A program made the position numbers and the translations under genes. A DNA stretch of 64,000 bases from Nocardia goodfellowii. Lineage in GTDB: Bacteria; Actinomycetota; Actinomycetes; Mycobacteriales; Mycobacteriaceae. The number at the start of each line of letters is the position of its first letter. The stretch's first letter is position 1. The stretch lies in contig NZ_JAGGMR010000001.1 in NCBI RefSeq assembly GCF_017875645.1, positions 6,510,001-6,574,000 on the forward strand. The letters are read 5' to 3'. The notes beneath the pieces are model-generated. The model did no database searches. It was not told where the DNA came from and saw only the letters and a program-made list of their open reading frames with translations. Positions 62,491 to 64,000 of the stretch are shown piece by piece.

Positions 62491-62693
62491 GGTGGTTCCT
62501 CTCTCACTGGTGGAGCGGCACGACCGATCAACCGATCCAGCCTAAGAGTGACGAGCAACCGAGTCCGACACCCCTGACCACACGGCGATTCCGCGATGAC
62601 CGTCCTGGGCACGATGAAGAGCATCACGGAGCACCGCGTTACGCTGCAGCCAAGCGGGTGAAGATCATGAAGACAGGTTGTGAGGGCGGCGAC

Positions 62694-63530
62694 GTGATCA
62701 GCGATGTACATAAAGAAGCTGTCATCCTGGCCGGTGACCGCTACACGCAATTTTCGAACGCGTTGTCGGCATTGCTGGGGACGGGTCCGCTCGACGACAT
62801 CGTGGTGGAGTACGCCGGGATGAATGTGCCGCTGCCGAAGTTGGCCGAGGTCGATACCACAGGGCCGATATCCTTGATCGCCGCTTTCGACAATGCGGCG
62901 GGTGACGCGATTCGAGATGCCCTCGTGCGAGCCGGTTTCCGGGTTCGCATCTCCGCGAAGATCATCAGAGTCACGGCGCCACAGTCGGATCCGCGAGAAC
63001 AGATCGCGAGAATTGCGGAGCATGCCCACAAGGCCCGCTGCGACGTACGCGACGTGTATGAACACCTCACCGGGCGGTGCCGTCTACTCTTGGCCGACGG
63101 GACATTCAGCGCGGACGAAGAGCGCCGCACCCGACGGGCGATCCAGCGTTTGACCGATATGACCATCAGCAATATCGATCTCGACGCGACCAGGTTCATG
63201 GCCATGGCGAAGGGGCATCGTCCTGTGCCGTTGGACGACGCCGATGACTGGGAACTCGCCAGGTTTGCCGATACCTACGACGGCTATGCGGCATTCGATG
63301 ACGACCCGATAGCACGGGGCCGGGCAGTCCAGCAGGTGCGGCGGTTGTGGGACGAGACGGGCTTGCTGTCGAACGACTTGAATTTGCTGCGTACGTGCCT
63401 GTTCCTCGAAGTAAAAGCGCATCGGCGGCGCGGCGGCGGCCGACCGTTGAGCGAACAGCCTTTTGTCCGCGCTCTGGTAACCCGAATCAGGGACGTTTCA
63501 GGCGGCACCGTGCTCTGGGACGATTTGTAA
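62694..63530 (+). CDS. ribosome-recycling-factor-like protein with C-terminal extension
   Basis: A 278-residue protein. With the GTG at 62694 (GAGGG seven bases before) the start MISDVHKEA lines up with classical RRF, as do LDDIVVEYAG (34-42), PLPKLAEV (46-53), AFDNAAGDAIRDAL (64-77), IIRVTAP (90-96), CDVRDVYEH (116-124) and DGTFSADEERRTRRAIQRLTDMTI (135-158). Arg119 matches E. coli Arg129, but Arg132 and Arg133 are Tyr122 and Glu123, and the IRTGRASP loop is about four residues shorter. About 100 extra residues (180-278) follow. It is not the housekeeping frr: no tsf, pyrH or cdsA nearby. Confidence 0.7.
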   Translation: MISDVHKEAVILAGDRYTQFSNALSALLGTGPLDDIVVEYAGMNVPLPKLAEVDTTGPISLIAAFDNAAGDAIRDALVRAGFRVRISAKIIRVTAPQSDPREQIARIAEHAHKARCDVRDVYEHLTGRCRLLLADGTFSADEERRTRRAIQRLTDMTISNIDLDATRFMAMAKGHRPVPLDDADDWELARFADTYDGYAAFDDDPIARGRAVQQVRRLWDETGLLSNDLNLLRTCLFLEVKAHRRRGGGRPLSEQPFVRALVTRIRDVSGGTVLWDDL

Positions 63531-63550
63531 CCGGCCGCTCACTCAGCTGA

Positions 63551-64000
63551 TTACAGCTGGGCGGCAAGGGTTCTCAGTCGGTGGCGGGCGCGCTCCGGTT
63601 GTTCGGCTTCGATGACGATTCGTTCCATGACCTGGCGGTAGCGCTCGAGGTCTTGTCGGCGTTCCAGGTAGAGCGCGTTGGTCAGCAGCTCCACGTAGAC
63701 GATGTCGGGGAGTTCTTGTTCGGCGAATCGGAGGAGTGTGAACGAGCAGCAGCCGGCCGCGGCGGAGATGCCGGCGGTGTAGGGCAAGACCTGGAGTGTC
63801 ACGTTGGGCATGGTCGACATGGCCAGCAGGTGCTCGATCTGGGCGCGCAGCACCTGGGTGCCGCCGATCGGCCGGTGCAGCACGGATTCCTCCAGCACCG
63901 CCCACAGTTTGGGGCCGTTCGGTGCGGTAAGGATTTCCTGACGCCTGCGGCGCAGTTCCACTTGCCGTGCCGCTTCGGTGGTGTCGGGGCCGAGGGCGAG
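63551..64000 (-). CDS. DUF5753 regulator, C-terminal part (runs off window)
   Basis: The 150 visible codons have RRRQEILTAPNGPKLWAVLEESVLHRPIGGTQVLRAQIEHLLAMSTMPNVTLQVLPY, FTLLRFAEQELPDIVYVELL and a final RHRLRTLAAQL, the DUF5753 ligand domain normally preceded by an XRE-type helix-turn-helix. The N-terminus lies beyond 64000. Such genes usually pair with a DUF397 gene, which is not in the window. It is convergent with the ribosome-recycling-like gene. Confidence 0.85.
   Translation of the reverse strand, partial: LALGPDTTEAARQVELRRRRQEILTAPNGPKLWAVLEESVLHRPIGGTQVLRAQIEHLLAMSTMPNVTLQVLPYTAGISAAAGCCSFTLLRFAEQELPDIVYVELLTNALYLERRQDLERYRQVMERIVIEAEQPERARHRLRTLAAQL

Overview
The window is very GC-rich, densely coded and full of GTG starts, TetR/MarR/LysR-type regulators, VOC and F420-type enzymes, a furA-katG pair, DUF3558 and DUF4189 exported proteins and a DUF5753 protein. 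This points to a mycolic-acid actinomycete, most likely Nocardia or a close relative. It is an accessory chromosomal stretch of about 70 genes, most in one- or two-gene units with their own regulator. I saw no rRNA, tRNA, insertion sequence, prophage or CRISPR array.

Layout. 1-3400: start of a hydroxyacyl-CoA dehydrogenase, a small alarmone synthetase, a TetR regulator with an SnoaL-like enzyme, and a ferritin-like four-helix protein. 3677-6880: TetR regulator divergent from a flavin amine oxidase and a secreted lipase. 6914-15633: a complete L-rhamnose operon (mutarotase, transporter, isomerase, kinase-step enzymes, lactate oxidation, LacI regulator) with a recognisable promoter and a LacI-type operator. 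15812-19512: MarR/VOC pair, then furA-katG for peroxide defence. 19762-21600: ECF41/SigJ-type sigma factor between two VOC genes, with matching sigma promoters facing both ways. 21602-25407: LysE exporter, an odd response regulator with a signal peptide, a stray SecY and a DHFR-like reductase. 25564-28278: a CYP157/CYP154-like pair of P450s, the first lacking the EXXR arginine. 28287-36260: MerR, PucR, EamA/MarR, TetR, CsbD, membrane and exported proteins, and a CGNR regulator. 36364-46643: epoxide hydrolase, alpha/beta hydrolase with TetR, a DUF1772/F420-type pair, a membrane-anchored two-gene unit, quinone oxidoreductase and small proteins. 46921-50616: two near-identical MarR-like proteins, one with a lipoprotein signal, and a three-repeat trefoil fused to a papain-like protease with a co-oriented partner. 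50871-60280: LysR/EthD, DHA2 exporter with FMN reductase, VOC, TetR with a small membrane protein, ArsR-SRPBCC-VOC unit, a secreted LDL-receptor class A protein, and NmrA/HxlR. 60349-64000: small exported proteins, a GNAT, a diverged ribosome-recycling-factor homologue with a C-terminal extension, and a partial DUF5753 regulator.

The most unusual items are the ribosome-recycling-factor paralogue (62694-63530), the lipoprotein/cytosolic MarR-like pair (46921-48027), the trefoil-papain protein and its partner (49036-50616), the bacterial LDLa protein (58278-58559), the signal-peptide response regulator behind a second secY (22493-24686), and the P450 pair. Several regulators have near-perfect dyads in their promoters, so regulator-target pairs can be proposed directly from sequence. 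All functions are read from motifs and context; no database search was run.
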